Source of the DNA: Granulicella pectinivorans
GTDB taxonomy: Bacteria > Acidobacteriota > Terriglobia > Terriglobales > Acidobacteriaceae
Assembly: GCF_900114625.1 (NCBI RefSeq)
Contig: NZ_FOZL01000001.1
Location: 1,612,001-1,676,000, forward strand
Reading direction: 5' to 3'
DNA: 64,000 nt
The stretch's first letter is position 1; each line of letters opens with the position of its first letter. The notes under the pieces are model-generated. The model did no database searches. It was not told where the DNA came from and worked only from the letters and a program-made list of their open reading frames with translations. Below, piece by piece: positions 27,151 through 35,637 of this stretch. The position numbers were made by a program, and so were the translations under genes.

Positions 27151-27492
27151 TTATTCGTCGTCCTCATCCTCGTCTTCGTCGTCGTCATCCTCATCATCTT
27201 CGTCGTCGTCTTCATCCTCGTCGTCGTCATCGTCGAAGTCGTCGTCTTCGAAGTCATCTTCGTCCTCGTCTTCGTCGTCTTCATCCTCGTCGTCTTCGAG
27301 GTCTTCGTCATCCTCGAGGTCGTCGTCGATAACGGGGTCGTCTTCGAATTCGTCTTCTTCATCGAGGGCGGGGGTGCGGGGTGCTGCGTGGAGGGGTGAG
27401 CTCTCCGTGGACTCGAAGGCGGCGAAGATGCCTGCGATGTCGAGGCCGGTAACGATAATCTCTGGTGTTACGAAAATGGGCTGGATGGCCAT
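27151..27492 (-). CDS. Small protein with an extremely acidic C-terminal tail
   Basis: The ATG at 27492 is chosen because AAGGAG stands 7 bases upstream; the frame itself runs on to 27582. The protein has 113 residues. Residues 1-30 are a normal sequence (MAIQPIFVTPEIIVTG...). From about residue 44 to the end almost every residue is Asp or Glu (about 65 acidic positions with a few Phe, Leu, Ile and Val). Codons are mainly GAC, GAT and GAA, and the DNA is a GA-rich repeat. It may bind metal ions or basic proteins, but I recognise no family. Confidence 0.7.
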   Translation of the reverse strand: MAIQPIFVTPEIIVTGLDIAGIFAAFESTESSPLHAAPRTPALDEEDEFEDDPVIDDDLEDDEDLEDDEDEDDEDEDEDDFEDDDFDDDDDEDEDDDEDDEDDDDEDEDEDDE

Positions 27493-27774
27493 GTTGCTTC
27501 TCCTTGGTGGAATAAGGGGGTGAATAAGGTCGCGATGAAGATGCGGCGTACGTCCGTTCAGGGTTGGATGCAGCGGAAACAAAATGGTGAGTACTTAATT
27601 TGTGGATGTTGTGGAAGTTGGCATCCTGGAGGGCTTTCGCTGACAACGGAACGCGCATCTACCTAAATTCATGGTGCATCGAGAGTGATCTCAGAGGCCG
27701 GTATGCCGATCTTACCCCGCCTTTGGAGCTTTCGGAACCCAGAAAACGCAGGATGGGGGGCTGGGGTGTGAAGC

Positions 27775-28893
27775 GTGAATGAATTCGAAAATTCGATGAG
27801 GGAGGATGGTGTAGTGGAGAAAGGGGTGGCGTTTGCTCCGCGGAGCGCGCGCGACCACAGCCTGATGAAGCCGCCCGACCCCCTTCGGCAACGGATCTGG
27901 GACTATGTTTCGATTGCGCCGCTGAGCTCCCTGTGGGACCTGCAGGGAGTATCGCCCGTGGTGATCGCCAAGCGAACGTTCCGGAGCTTTAACGAGGATA
28001 ACCTTCTGAGTCGCGCTGCGGAGCTTGGGTACTACTTTCTGTTTGCCCTGTTTCCCACGTTGGTGAGTGCGTCGGCAATTCTTGGTCTGGCGGCGCGGTC
28101 GGCCTCTGAGATTTATCTGCGTCTGCTGAACTACCTGGCGCTGGTGGTTCCGCACGCGGCGATGGGGATCGTGCTGGAGACCTTCAACCAGACGACCTCG
28201 CATGCGAGCAGGGGGAAGATTACGTTCGGTCTGGCGGCGGCGCTTTGGTCGGCCTCGGTGGGGTTTACGGCGATTCAGGACACGCTGAACGTCGTGTACA
28301 AGGTGAGGGAGACGCGGGCGTACTGGAAGGTGCGGTGCGCGGCGATGGCGGTGACGGTTCTGCTGTCGTTGATCGTGACGCTGACGCTGGCAACCATGCT
28401 GGGTGGGGACTTCGTGGCTAGGCATGTGGTGCGTCACGCGGCCCGTCCGTGGATGGGGATGGTGGCGGCTGGTATCGTGCGTGGAGCGACGTGGACGACT
28501 GCGCTGGGGCTGCTGATTCTTTTGTTTGCGGTCATCTACTACTTCGCTCCGGATGTGAAGAGCAAGCGCTGGCACTGGCTGACGCCGGGTGGCGCGTTCG
28601 GGATCGGAGGGTGGTTTCTGGCCTCGCTTCTGCTGCGGTTGTACCTTCACTACTTCAACGACTACTCGGCGACATATGGATCCTTGGGAGCGGTGATCAT
28701 TCTGTTGACGTGGTTTTATGTGACGGGCCTGATGCTGCTGACGGGGGCGGAGATCAACAGCGAGATCGCGGCGGCGGTGCTGGAGAAGACGCTGACGGGG
28801 AAGACGCCCGAGCCGCGGGGCAAGGTGGCTCCGGCGGCTCTCGTTGACGCTCCGGAGGCTGGCGCTGGTGGGAAGGTCTGGCGGCCTTTGTAG
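27775..28893 (+). CDS. YihY/BrkB family inner-membrane protein
   Basis: The 372-residue protein matches YihY/virulence factor BrkB: RAAELGYYFLFALFPTLVSA in the first span, then about six spans, and the conserved end segment SLGAVIILLTWFYVTGLMLLTGAEINSE. Proteins of this family were once called RNase BN, but they are membrane proteins of unsettled function. The start is uncertain: GTG at 27775 or the ATG eight codons later (GAGGATG context). The C-terminal 35 residues are a Pro/Ala-rich cytoplasmic tail. Confidence 0.85.
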   Translation: MNEFENSMREDGVVEKGVAFAPRSARDHSLMKPPDPLRQRIWDYVSIAPLSSLWDLQGVSPVVIAKRTFRSFNEDNLLSRAAELGYYFLFALFPTLVSASAILGLAARSASEIYLRLLNYLALVVPHAAMGIVLETFNQTTSHASRGKITFGLAAALWSASVGFTAIQDTLNVVYKVRETRAYWKVRCAAMAVTVLLSLIVTLTLATMLGGDFVARHVVRHAARPWMGMVAAGIVRGATWTTALGLLILLFAVIYYFAPDVKSKRWHWLTPGGAFGIGGWFLASLLLRLYLHYFNDYSATYGSLGAVIILLTWFYVTGLMLLTGAEINSEIAAAVLEKTLTGKTPEPRGKVAPAALVDAPEAGAGGKVWRPL

Positions 28894-28959
28894 GTCGCTT
28901 AATGGCAATCTTTTCTTTTCCCCCACATCTTTTCCCCCACAATCATGGAAGGAGTTGCG

Positions 28960-29454
28960 ATGAACGAGTTGGTGCGGGCTTTGGTAGGGGACAGCGCGGC
29001 GGCTCCCCCAAGTCATATTTTGGAAGGGATCGACAGGCATCTGGTGGATGCAATGGTCGTGGGAGCTCCGCATACGATCTATGAGGAGCTTTGGCATGTG
29101 ACGTTCTGGCAACAGATCTCGCTGGACTGGTTTGCAGGCCGGGAAACGCCTGTGCCGGAGCATGCCTCGGGAGGTTTTCCGACGGCGCAGGATCGTGCGG
29201 GCGAGAGCTGGGACGCGCTGTGCTCGCGGTTCTTCGTGGGGCTCGAGCAGGCCGCTGTCGTGGCTGGGGATGAGGCTGGTTTGGATGCGACGATTCGCTG
29301 CCCCTCGCCTGCGGGGAAGCCTGTGCGCGTGATGACGGTGCGGGACCAGACGATCAGCCTGGTGGCGCATAATACTTACCACCTTGGAAGAGTGGTTCTG
29401 CTGCGGCAGATGCTGGGAAGCTGGCCTCCGGCTTCGGGCGGATTTACCTGGTAA
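28960..29454 (+). CDS. DinB-like four-helix protein
   Basis: The 164-residue protein starts at the ATG at 28960, with GGAAGGAG 6 bases before it, not at the ATG 15 bases earlier that lies in this ribosome site. It has the DinB/YfiT arrangement: a first helix with EELWHVTFWQ and a last helix with AHNTYHLGRVVLLRQMLG, whose three histidines would bind a divalent metal. Members include bacillithiol-type transferases, but most are uncharacterised. It follows YihY by 66 bases. Confidence 0.8.
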   Translation: MNELVRALVGDSAAAPPSHILEGIDRHLVDAMVVGAPHTIYEELWHVTFWQQISLDWFAGRETPVPEHASGGFPTAQDRAGESWDALCSRFFVGLEQAAVVAGDEAGLDATIRCPSPAGKPVRVMTVRDQTISLVAHNTYHLGRVVLLRQMLGSWPPASGGFTW

Positions 29455-29600
29455 GGAGGCGGACAAGCGCCGCTCGACGGTTTTAAGGAACTGATCCAGA
29501 TCAATGACGGACCCAGGCCACGGGCTCAGGATGGGGTTTAGATCCCAAATCGAGACCAACACTTGCGCTGACGTGCAAGGCGGGAGCTACGGGTGATTGC

Positions 29601-30791
29601 ATGAAGTTGATCTACTTTCTCGACTATCGATTTGTGCAGACGCCCTGTGGGGCGATCTGGACGGAAACCTCCTTCGATGCCGCGTTCTGGGAGTCCTACC
29701 TGGAGGTCTTCGACCATGTGACGGTGGTGGGACGGGTGATGGATGTGGAGTCGGCAAAGCCGGGCTGGATGAGGGTGGACGGGCCGCGCGTGAACCTGTG
29801 TGCGGTGCCTTCTTCTGGCGGGCCGCTGCAGTCGCTACGCTGCCGGCGGGTGATTCGCTCGGTGCTGGCGGAGCCGGGTGCGGTGATGTTGCGGACCCCT
29901 TCTCCGCTGGCTACGTTTGCGTATCGCGAACTGAAGAGGTCGAACCGCCCCTATGCGGTGGAGGTGGTGGGGGATGCGAGCGCGACGCTCGCTCCGGGCG
30001 TGATGCGTGCGCGTGGACTGTTCCGCTGGCTGTTTACGCGGGCGCAACGAGAGCAGTGCGCGAACGCGGCGGCGGCGAAGTATGTGGCTTCTATCCTGCA
30101 GACGAGTTATCCCGCGGGGCGAACGAGCCGGGAGGTTGTGTGCTCGGATGTGAGGCTGGAGGCCGCGTGGCTGCGTGACGAAGCGCGTGTGTTTTCGGCA
30201 CCGGCGAGACGTCTCGTGTCGGTGGCTACGTTCTCGCAGAGCTACAAGGGATTGAGCATTCTGATCGATGCGATCTCCATCTGCCACTGGCAGGGGGTGC
30301 CGGTGACGCTGACGCTGGTCGGCGACGGCAGGCTGCGGCCGGAGCTGGAGGCGCAGGTGGAGCGGCTTGGATTGGGGGAGAGCATTACGTTTCGTGGGGC
30401 GCTGCCCTGGGGGCAACGTTTGATTGACGAGTTGGACCGTGCGGATCTGTTTGTGCTGCCATCGCTGGTGGAGGCTCTGCCGAGGGCGTTGATCGAGGCG
30501 ATGGCACGGGCTCTGCCGTGCGTCGCGACGAGTGTTGGCGCGGTGCCTGAGCTGCTGGAGGAGAAGCATATCGCCACCCCGGGAGATACGGCCAGGCTCG
30601 CGTCGCGGATTCTTACGCTGGTGCAGGACCCGGCTGCCTTGAACGTGGCCTCGAAGAGGAACCTGGAGGTGGCGGGGGGATATGCGCTGCCTGTGCTGCG
30701 GCCACGCTGGACGGCTTTCTACAGGGGATTCGCGAATCTTCTGGAGCGCGTGAAGGTGCCTTGCGCACTTCCGGGCGCGGTGGAGATTTAG
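29601..30791 (+). CDS. Group 1 (GT4-type) glycosyltransferase
   Basis: The 396-residue protein has the GT-B fold C-terminal half: LVSVATFSQSYKGLSILIDAI at about residue 205, LTLVGDGRLRPELE, ITFRGALPW, and the nucleotide-sugar block DLFVLPSLVEALPRALIEAMARALPCVATSVGAVPE with the EX7E glutamate. It transfers a sugar to a growing glycan. The start at 29601 has a GGGAGC stretch 16 bases upstream, which is weak. The next gene, a DegT aminotransferase, lies 560 bases downstream in the same direction, so a polysaccharide role is plausible. Confidence 0.88.
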   Translation: MKLIYFLDYRFVQTPCGAIWTETSFDAAFWESYLEVFDHVTVVGRVMDVESAKPGWMRVDGPRVNLCAVPSSGGPLQSLRCRRVIRSVLAEPGAVMLRTPSPLATFAYRELKRSNRPYAVEVVGDASATLAPGVMRARGLFRWLFTRAQREQCANAAAAKYVASILQTSYPAGRTSREVVCSDVRLEAAWLRDEARVFSAPARRLVSVATFSQSYKGLSILIDAISICHWQGVPVTLTLVGDGRLRPELEAQVERLGLGESITFRGALPWGQRLIDELDRADLFVLPSLVEALPRALIEAMARALPCVATSVGAVPELLEEKHIATPGDTARLASRILTLVQDPAALNVASKRNLEVAGGYALPVLRPRWTAFYRGFANLLERVKVPCALPGAVEI

Positions 30792-31353
30792 GGGAGCCTC
30801 GCGACCTGGGCATCGTTTCCGCTGGACCCATGCAGGGGCGCGGGGTGGGGTTTGCCTTGCGGTAACGTGCCCGGCCCTTCGTGAACCCGAAGAGTCTATG
30901 CCGGCGTCGATGCGACGGGCTCCGTGCTCTCTCCTTCTTGACAGACTGGTTCCTGGTGGGCGGCGGCCTGCTGGCCTGCGTTTCTTGCTGCGCCACGCTC
31001 GCGGATCCGGATCGGGAGTTCAGCCGATCTTGATCTATATCAATGTCTTTCGTGGAGGAGACTTTGCATAGTGATGAAACTTGTTACTTGCATGCGTTCC
31101 GCAAGTACCCAGGGTAACTATCGATCTTATGGTTCAAAACAATCGGCTAGTAGTTCGTGCAGGCGACCAAAGGGTGGCGCGGGGTGGATCGACGATCTTC
31201 CAGCGAACGCTTTCGTCTCCCGATCTCCGGCAGGTGCGCGCGCAGCCGTAGACCGAACCGCTCCGCACCATCTCCCACGCTCTGCCAGCTCCCTCTTGCT
31301 TGACTCCTTCCACTGACCTTACCGATTCGCAACCGATGTACCGGGAGATTGCC
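30792..31353. other. Intergenic region of 560 bases
   Basis: No frame here has coding character together with a ribosome site. One small hairpin (CTTGC/GCAAG near 31088-31106) is visible in a slightly A/T-richer stretch at about 31030-31140, which probably holds the promoter of the aminotransferase gene. Otherwise I see nothing. Confidence 0.5.
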
Positions 31354-32508
31354 ATGGCCTCTGCACCGAAGCTCGTTCCTCACCCCGAAGTCGAACCGTC
31401 CGTCGGGTTCATGCAACCCACGCTTCCTTCGCTGGACGAAGTGATGGAGGTGTATCGCGACGTGTATCGTGGCGGCGTGATTAGCAACGGGCAGTTGGTG
31501 GAGCGTCTGGAGCGCGCGCTGGCCGAGCGGCTGCGGGTGGGGCATTGTGTGGCGGTGTCGAGCTGTACGAGCGGGCTCATCCTTCTGATGAAGACACTGG
31601 GGCTTCGCGGCGAGGTGATCCTTCCGGCGTTTACGTCCTTCGCGACGGGAGAGGCCATCCTGTGGAATGGCCTTACGCCGGTGTTCGCGGACTGCCAGGC
31701 CGACACGTGGAATATCGACCCGATCGATGTGACGCACCGGTTGACGCCGTTGACGGCTGCGATCCTCGGTGTGCATATGTATGGAAACCCGGTGGAGGTG
31801 CGTAGCCTGCAGACGATTGCGAAGGATGCCCGGGTGAAGCTGCTCTTCGATGCGGCGCATGCGTTTGGGAGTTCGTTGTCCGGGCGTCCGATTGGAGGAT
31901 TCGGGGATGCGGAGGTGTTCTCGCTGGCGCCGACGAAGATTCTCGTCGCGGGGGAGGGCGGCATCATCACCACGAACGATGCCGCGCTTGCGTTGCGGCT
32001 GCGGGCTGCGCGCAACTGTGGCGATCTCGGCGCTTACAATCCCGTGCTGTGCGGGCTGAATGCACGCATGTCGGAGTTCCATGCAGCGCTTGCGTTGAAC
32101 GGTCTGGCGATGGTCGAGGAGAAGGTGAAACGGCACAACAAGATTGCCGCAGAGTACCAGCGTTTGCTGGCGGGCATTCCGGGGGTGTCGTTTCAATCCG
32201 TCCGCCATCGGAATGTCTCGAATTACAAGGACTTCTCGATTCATCTCACGTCGAGCCTCTGCGGGTGGGCGGCGCAGGATCTGTGCACAGAACTGAAGCG
32301 CCGTGGTGTTCCGACGAAGCGCTGCTTTCAGCCTCCGCTGCATAAGCAGAAGATCTTCGCCGGGTTGCATACGCGGTTCGATCGCCCGCTGTTCGTGGCG
32401 GAGTGGATCTCGGAGGGAATCGTGAGTCTGCCTATCTATCCGTCGCTCCGGAATGAAGATGTGCATTCGATTGCGGGGACGATTCGCGAGGTGCTTCATG
32501 CTCGTTGA
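31354..32508 (+). CDS. DegT/DnrJ/EryC1/StrS family PLP aminotransferase
   Basis: The ATG at 31354 is preferred since GGGAG precedes it by 7 bases; the frame runs back to a TTG at 31300. The 384-residue protein has VSSCTSGLILLMKTLGL (PLP phosphate loop), FDAAHAFGSS (PLP Asp), and SLAPTKILVAGEGG with the Schiff-base Lys. The family aminates keto sugars for surface polysaccharides or antibiotics. It follows a glycosyltransferase. The amino donor and sugar are not known. Confidence 0.88.
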   Translation: MASAPKLVPHPEVEPSVGFMQPTLPSLDEVMEVYRDVYRGGVISNGQLVERLERALAERLRVGHCVAVSSCTSGLILLMKTLGLRGEVILPAFTSFATGEAILWNGLTPVFADCQADTWNIDPIDVTHRLTPLTAAILGVHMYGNPVEVRSLQTIAKDARVKLLFDAAHAFGSSLSGRPIGGFGDAEVFSLAPTKILVAGEGGIITTNDAALALRLRAARNCGDLGAYNPVLCGLNARMSEFHAALALNGLAMVEEKVKRHNKIAAEYQRLLAGIPGVSFQSVRHRNVSNYKDFSIHLTSSLCGWAAQDLCTELKRRGVPTKRCFQPPLHKQKIFAGLHTRFDRPLFVAEWISEGIVSLPIYPSLRNEDVHSIAGTIREVLHAR

Positions 32509-32725
32509 AACGACGTCTTGCGGGGGCTGGATCTTTGGCTTTTGGAATCATCAACATACAGGTGATGCGAACGCGGGGAACGCGGCGTCTCCGAGAAGGA
32601 TGGGAAAAAAATTCGTCTGCGCACCAAAGTAACGTGCAAAAAAGTTGCTACCGAAAATCCAAATGGCAGGGATGAACGTACCTATCGCATAGACCAGCAG
32701 GAAGCAGCGCATCGGAGATACAAGC

Positions 32726-33394
32726 ATGCCATCCTTTAACACCCCAGGTACCAATCCGGACGATTTCGACGCGATTGTTCCAGTCTTTTCCCCGGCCATC
32801 AACGCCGGTACAGAGTTCCTTCAAAGCCTACCCGAACCCGAACCCATCCCCGCAAAGACAGTGATTCTTGAGCAAGGTCAGCGACCGTCGTTCGTTCGTC
32901 TGATCCGAACGGGAATCGTCAAGATAACCTTCACCAACGAACAGGGGGAAGAGTCTCTCCTGGGGCTTCGGTCCGAAGGCTGGTGGGCAGGAGCGCCTTT
33001 AGCGCTTCTGGATATGCCAAGCCTTTGTAACGTGACCACTGTTACCCCTTGCTCGGTCACCAGCATCTCGGTGGACCAGTTTTCTCAGCGGCTCATGCAG
33101 AACCAGCGCGTTCTGCGCCACTTTATCTCTTCGCAGTGCAGGGAGCTGATGGTGGAGCAGAAGCATGGCATCGTGCAGGGCTGCAGCGCCAGCGAACGCC
33201 TCAACTATCTGAAGAATGAAAACGCACACTCGCTGTGGCGGACTGTGGATCCGTCGTCCGTGATGTGCCAGGGTGAGATTGCAAAGCTGCTTGCCATCAC
33301 ACCGGAACATCTCAGCCGCCTGCTTCACCGGCGAACCGCTGCAAAACCGGGGACAGGCTTCAAGCAACCCAAGACACAGCGGGCCACCGTTTAG
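32726..33394 (+). CDS. Crp/Fnr family transcriptional regulator
   Basis: The 222-residue protein has a cyclic-nucleotide-type beta-roll (about residues 40-125, with VRLIRTGIVKITFTNEQGEE and LLGLRSEGWWAGAPLALL) and a C-terminal winged helix with QGEIAKLLAITPEHLSRLLHR. The cysteines needed for an Fnr iron-sulfur cluster are not arranged in the usual way. GGAGA lies 8 bases before the ATG. A strong terminator follows at 33426. It may control the neighbouring glycan genes, but nothing in the sequence shows its targets. Confidence 0.85.
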   Translation: MPSFNTPGTNPDDFDAIVPVFSPAINAGTEFLQSLPEPEPIPAKTVILEQGQRPSFVRLIRTGIVKITFTNEQGEESLLGLRSEGWWAGAPLALLDMPSLCNVTTVTPCSVTSISVDQFSQRLMQNQRVLRHFISSQCRELMVEQKHGIVQGCSASERLNYLKNENAHSLWRTVDPSSVMCQGEIAKLLAITPEHLSRLLHRRTAAKPGTGFKQPKTQRATV

Positions 33395-33425
33395 CACTCA
33401 TTTTTTTCCATCACGCAGCTCCCTT

Positions 33426-33462
33426 GGAATGCACGGATGACCGCCCGTGCATTCCTTTTTTT
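33426..33462 (+). terminator. Rho-independent terminator of the Crp-family gene
   Basis: GGAATGCACGG pairs with CCGTGCATTCC and is followed by seven T. It is the clearest intrinsic terminator in the window. Confidence 0.92.
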
Positions 33463-33470
33463 CGCGGCTC

Positions 33471-34553
33471 TTAGCGCTTTCGGTGAAGCAACTGAGGTTG
33501 AATCTGGCTCAGGTCCTGGCAGCCGAGAAGGCCCATGGCGATCTGGCACTCCATGCGGAGGAGATTGACCACGCGCGCCACGCCTGCGGCACCGTCAACC
33601 GCCAATCCAAAGAGATAGGGGCGTCCTAGAAGGACGGCCTTCGCTCCCAGGGCGAGGGCCTTGACGACGTCGGTCCCGCGGCGGATTCCTCCGTCCATGA
33701 GCACTGTCATCCCGGGGCCAACGGCTTCGACGATTGCGGGCAGGGCTGCGATGGTCGACTGGACGCCGTCGAGTGCGCGCCCTCCGTGGTTCGACACGAT
33801 GATGCCGTCGCATCCGGACTGCTGCGCCATGACGGCATCGTCCGGGTGCAGAATGCCCTTGAGCATGAGGGGCACCGGGCACTCGCCCCGCAGCCATTCC
33901 AGGTCTTTCCAGGTCAGATCGGAAGCGCGCACGGCGTTGTAGATATGGAAGCCCTGCGGGGAGTGGGCAGCCCCGGCCACGGCCGAACCCAGCCGCTTGA
34001 GATTAGCGCGCTCCATGCCTTTCGGCAGCTCGAAGCCGATTCTCGCCTCCCGGTCGCGTATGGCATTCACGGGTTGATCGACGGTCACGCAGACGGCCTC
34101 GCAGCCTGCGGAGAGGACCTCCTGCAGCAGGTCGCGCGTGAAGGTGCGGTCGCTTTGCACATACATCTGGAACCATTGGGGGCGCGCGGCCTGGGCTTGC
34201 ACGGACACGAAGGTTTCGGTGGCGAAGTTGGCGGCCACCAGGGTGCAGTCGGCCATGTTCGCGCCGAGGATCGTCTCAAGCTCGCCGAGCGGATGCATCA
34301 GGCGGTGATATCCCGTTGGAGCGAGCAGAACGGGGAGCGAATGTATTTTGCCGAAGAGCTCTACTGTCGTATCGATCCGGCTGACGTCGTGGAGCATCCG
34401 GGGCAGGAGTTCGAGATCGTCGAATGCGGTGCGGTTGGCTCGCAGCGTGGTCTCACTGCCGGCTCCGCTGGCGACATATTCGAAGGCCTGTTCGTCGAGC
34501 AGGCTTCGCGCCGCCGCTTCGTAGTCGTCGAGATTCACCAGCCGTTGTGACAT
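33471..34553 (-). CDS. FMN-dependent alpha-hydroxy-acid oxidase/dehydrogenase
   Basis: The 360-residue protein has the lactate/glycolate oxidase layout: LLAPTGYHRL near the N-terminus, the FMN-binding Lys in LMLKGIL, and the active-site block IIVSNHGGRALDG (catalytic His and substrate Arg), then MDGGIRRGTDVVKALALGAKAVLLGRP. It oxidises 2-hydroxyacids such as L-lactate or glycolate. It is a single gene, with about 150 bases between it and the divergent dienelactone hydrolase gene. Oxidase versus membrane-linked dehydrogenase cannot be decided here. Confidence 0.88.
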   Translation of the reverse strand: MSQRLVNLDDYEAAARSLLDEQAFEYVASGAGSETTLRANRTAFDDLELLPRMLHDVSRIDTTVELFGKIHSLPVLLAPTGYHRLMHPLGELETILGANMADCTLVAANFATETFVSVQAQAARPQWFQMYVQSDRTFTRDLLQEVLSAGCEAVCVTVDQPVNAIRDREARIGFELPKGMERANLKRLGSAVAGAAHSPQGFHIYNAVRASDLTWKDLEWLRGECPVPLMLKGILHPDDAVMAQQSGCDGIIVSNHGGRALDGVQSTIAALPAIVEAVGPGMTVLMDGGIRRGTDVVKALALGAKAVLLGRPYLFGLAVDGAAGVARVVNLLRMECQIAMGLLGCQDLSQIQPQLLHRKR

Positions 34554-34703
34554 GCAAACCCCAGGTGCTCCGGCAGGCAGATGACCGCAAACATCCTCCT
34601 ACCATAACGCTTTTTCCGACAACCCCACTGAAACGAGCTGTCCACAGCGGTCCTGTCTCGATTAATTTGCCTGATACTATGGACCCGACTGGAGACCCCC
34701 ATC

Positions 34704-35612
34704 ATGGAACCGAAAGCAACCAAGCTGCCCGCCGAGGCGATTGCGCTTTATAACGAATTCATTCATGGCGACATCAGCCGCCGCTCGTTTATGGATGGTA
34801 TTCATAAGCTTGCGGGCGGTCTGGCCGCGGCTTCGGTGATCTCTGCCCTGATGCCGAACTACGCGCTTGGGCAGCAGGTCTCCCGTACCGACGACCGCAT
34901 CAAGGCCACGTACGAGACGGTGCCTTCTCCGCAAGGTAACGGCAGTATCAAGGGCTACTTCGTGCGACCCATGAGCGCGGATACGCGCAATGAAAAACCC
35001 ACGAAGCTGCCGGGGGTGATCGTCATTCACGAGAATCGTGGCTTGAACCCTCACATCGAGGACATTGCACGACGCTTTGCTTTGGCCAATTTCATGGCCT
35101 TTGCGCCCGATGGGTTGACGTCGGTCGGTGGCTTTCCCGGCGATGACTATCGGGGCGGACAGCTCTTCAATCAGGTGGACAAGACGAAGATGGCCGAGGA
35201 TATGATTGCCTCCGCCAGGTGGCTGAAGGCACGGCCGGATTGCACAGGGAAGATCGGCGCTACCGGGTTTTGTTACGGCGGTTCAACGACGAATATGCTG
35301 GCGGTCCAGTTGGGGGGAGACCTGGCGGCGGCGGCGCCCTTTTATGGTGGGCCACCGACGGCAACGGACATTCCGAAGATCAAGGCTGCGGTGCTGGTAC
35401 ATCACGGCGAACTCGATACCCGGCTTGCGGCGACGTGGCCTGCGTACGACCAGGGATTGACCGCGGCGCACGTCCCGCATGAGGGCTATATCTATGCGGG
35501 CTGCGTGCATGGCTTCAACTGCGATGCTACGCCGGAGCGCTATAACAAGGTGGCAGCGGATCTTGCGTGGCAGAGGACGATCCACTGGTTCAATCAGTAC
35601 GTTCGGGTCTAA
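34704..35612 (+). CDS. Dienelactone hydrolase family protein, exported
   Basis: The 302-residue protein has a Tat-like export signal (SRRSFMDGIHKLAGGLAAA) at residues 24-42. The dienelactone-hydrolase residues are visible: Glu in IVIHENRGL, the nucleophile Cys in GATGFCYGGS, Asp in HGELDTRL and His in CVHGFN. Such enzymes hydrolyse lactones or esters. GGAGACC lies before the ATG. It converges with the CE15-like gene. The natural substrate is unknown. Confidence 0.87.
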   Translation: MEPKATKLPAEAIALYNEFIHGDISRRSFMDGIHKLAGGLAAASVISALMPNYALGQQVSRTDDRIKATYETVPSPQGNGSIKGYFVRPMSADTRNEKPTKLPGVIVIHENRGLNPHIEDIARRFALANFMAFAPDGLTSVGGFPGDDYRGGQLFNQVDKTKMAEDMIASARWLKARPDCTGKIGATGFCYGGSTTNMLAVQLGGDLAAAAPFYGGPPTATDIPKIKAAVLVHHGELDTRLAATWPAYDQGLTAAHVPHEGYIYAGCVHGFNCDATPERYNKVAADLAWQRTIHWFNQYVRV

Positions 35613-35637
35613 AAGCTAAAGCGCGCTTAGGGCGGTT

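Noticed and set aside
32551..32802. An 83-codon frame on the minus strand with a hydrophobic segment
   Set aside because: It overlaps the start and ribosome site of the Crp-family gene and has no ribosome site of its own.
35613..35637. Possible terminator between the dienelactone hydrolase and CE15-like genes
   Set aside because: The GCGC pairing is too short and the T run is not placed after a stem.
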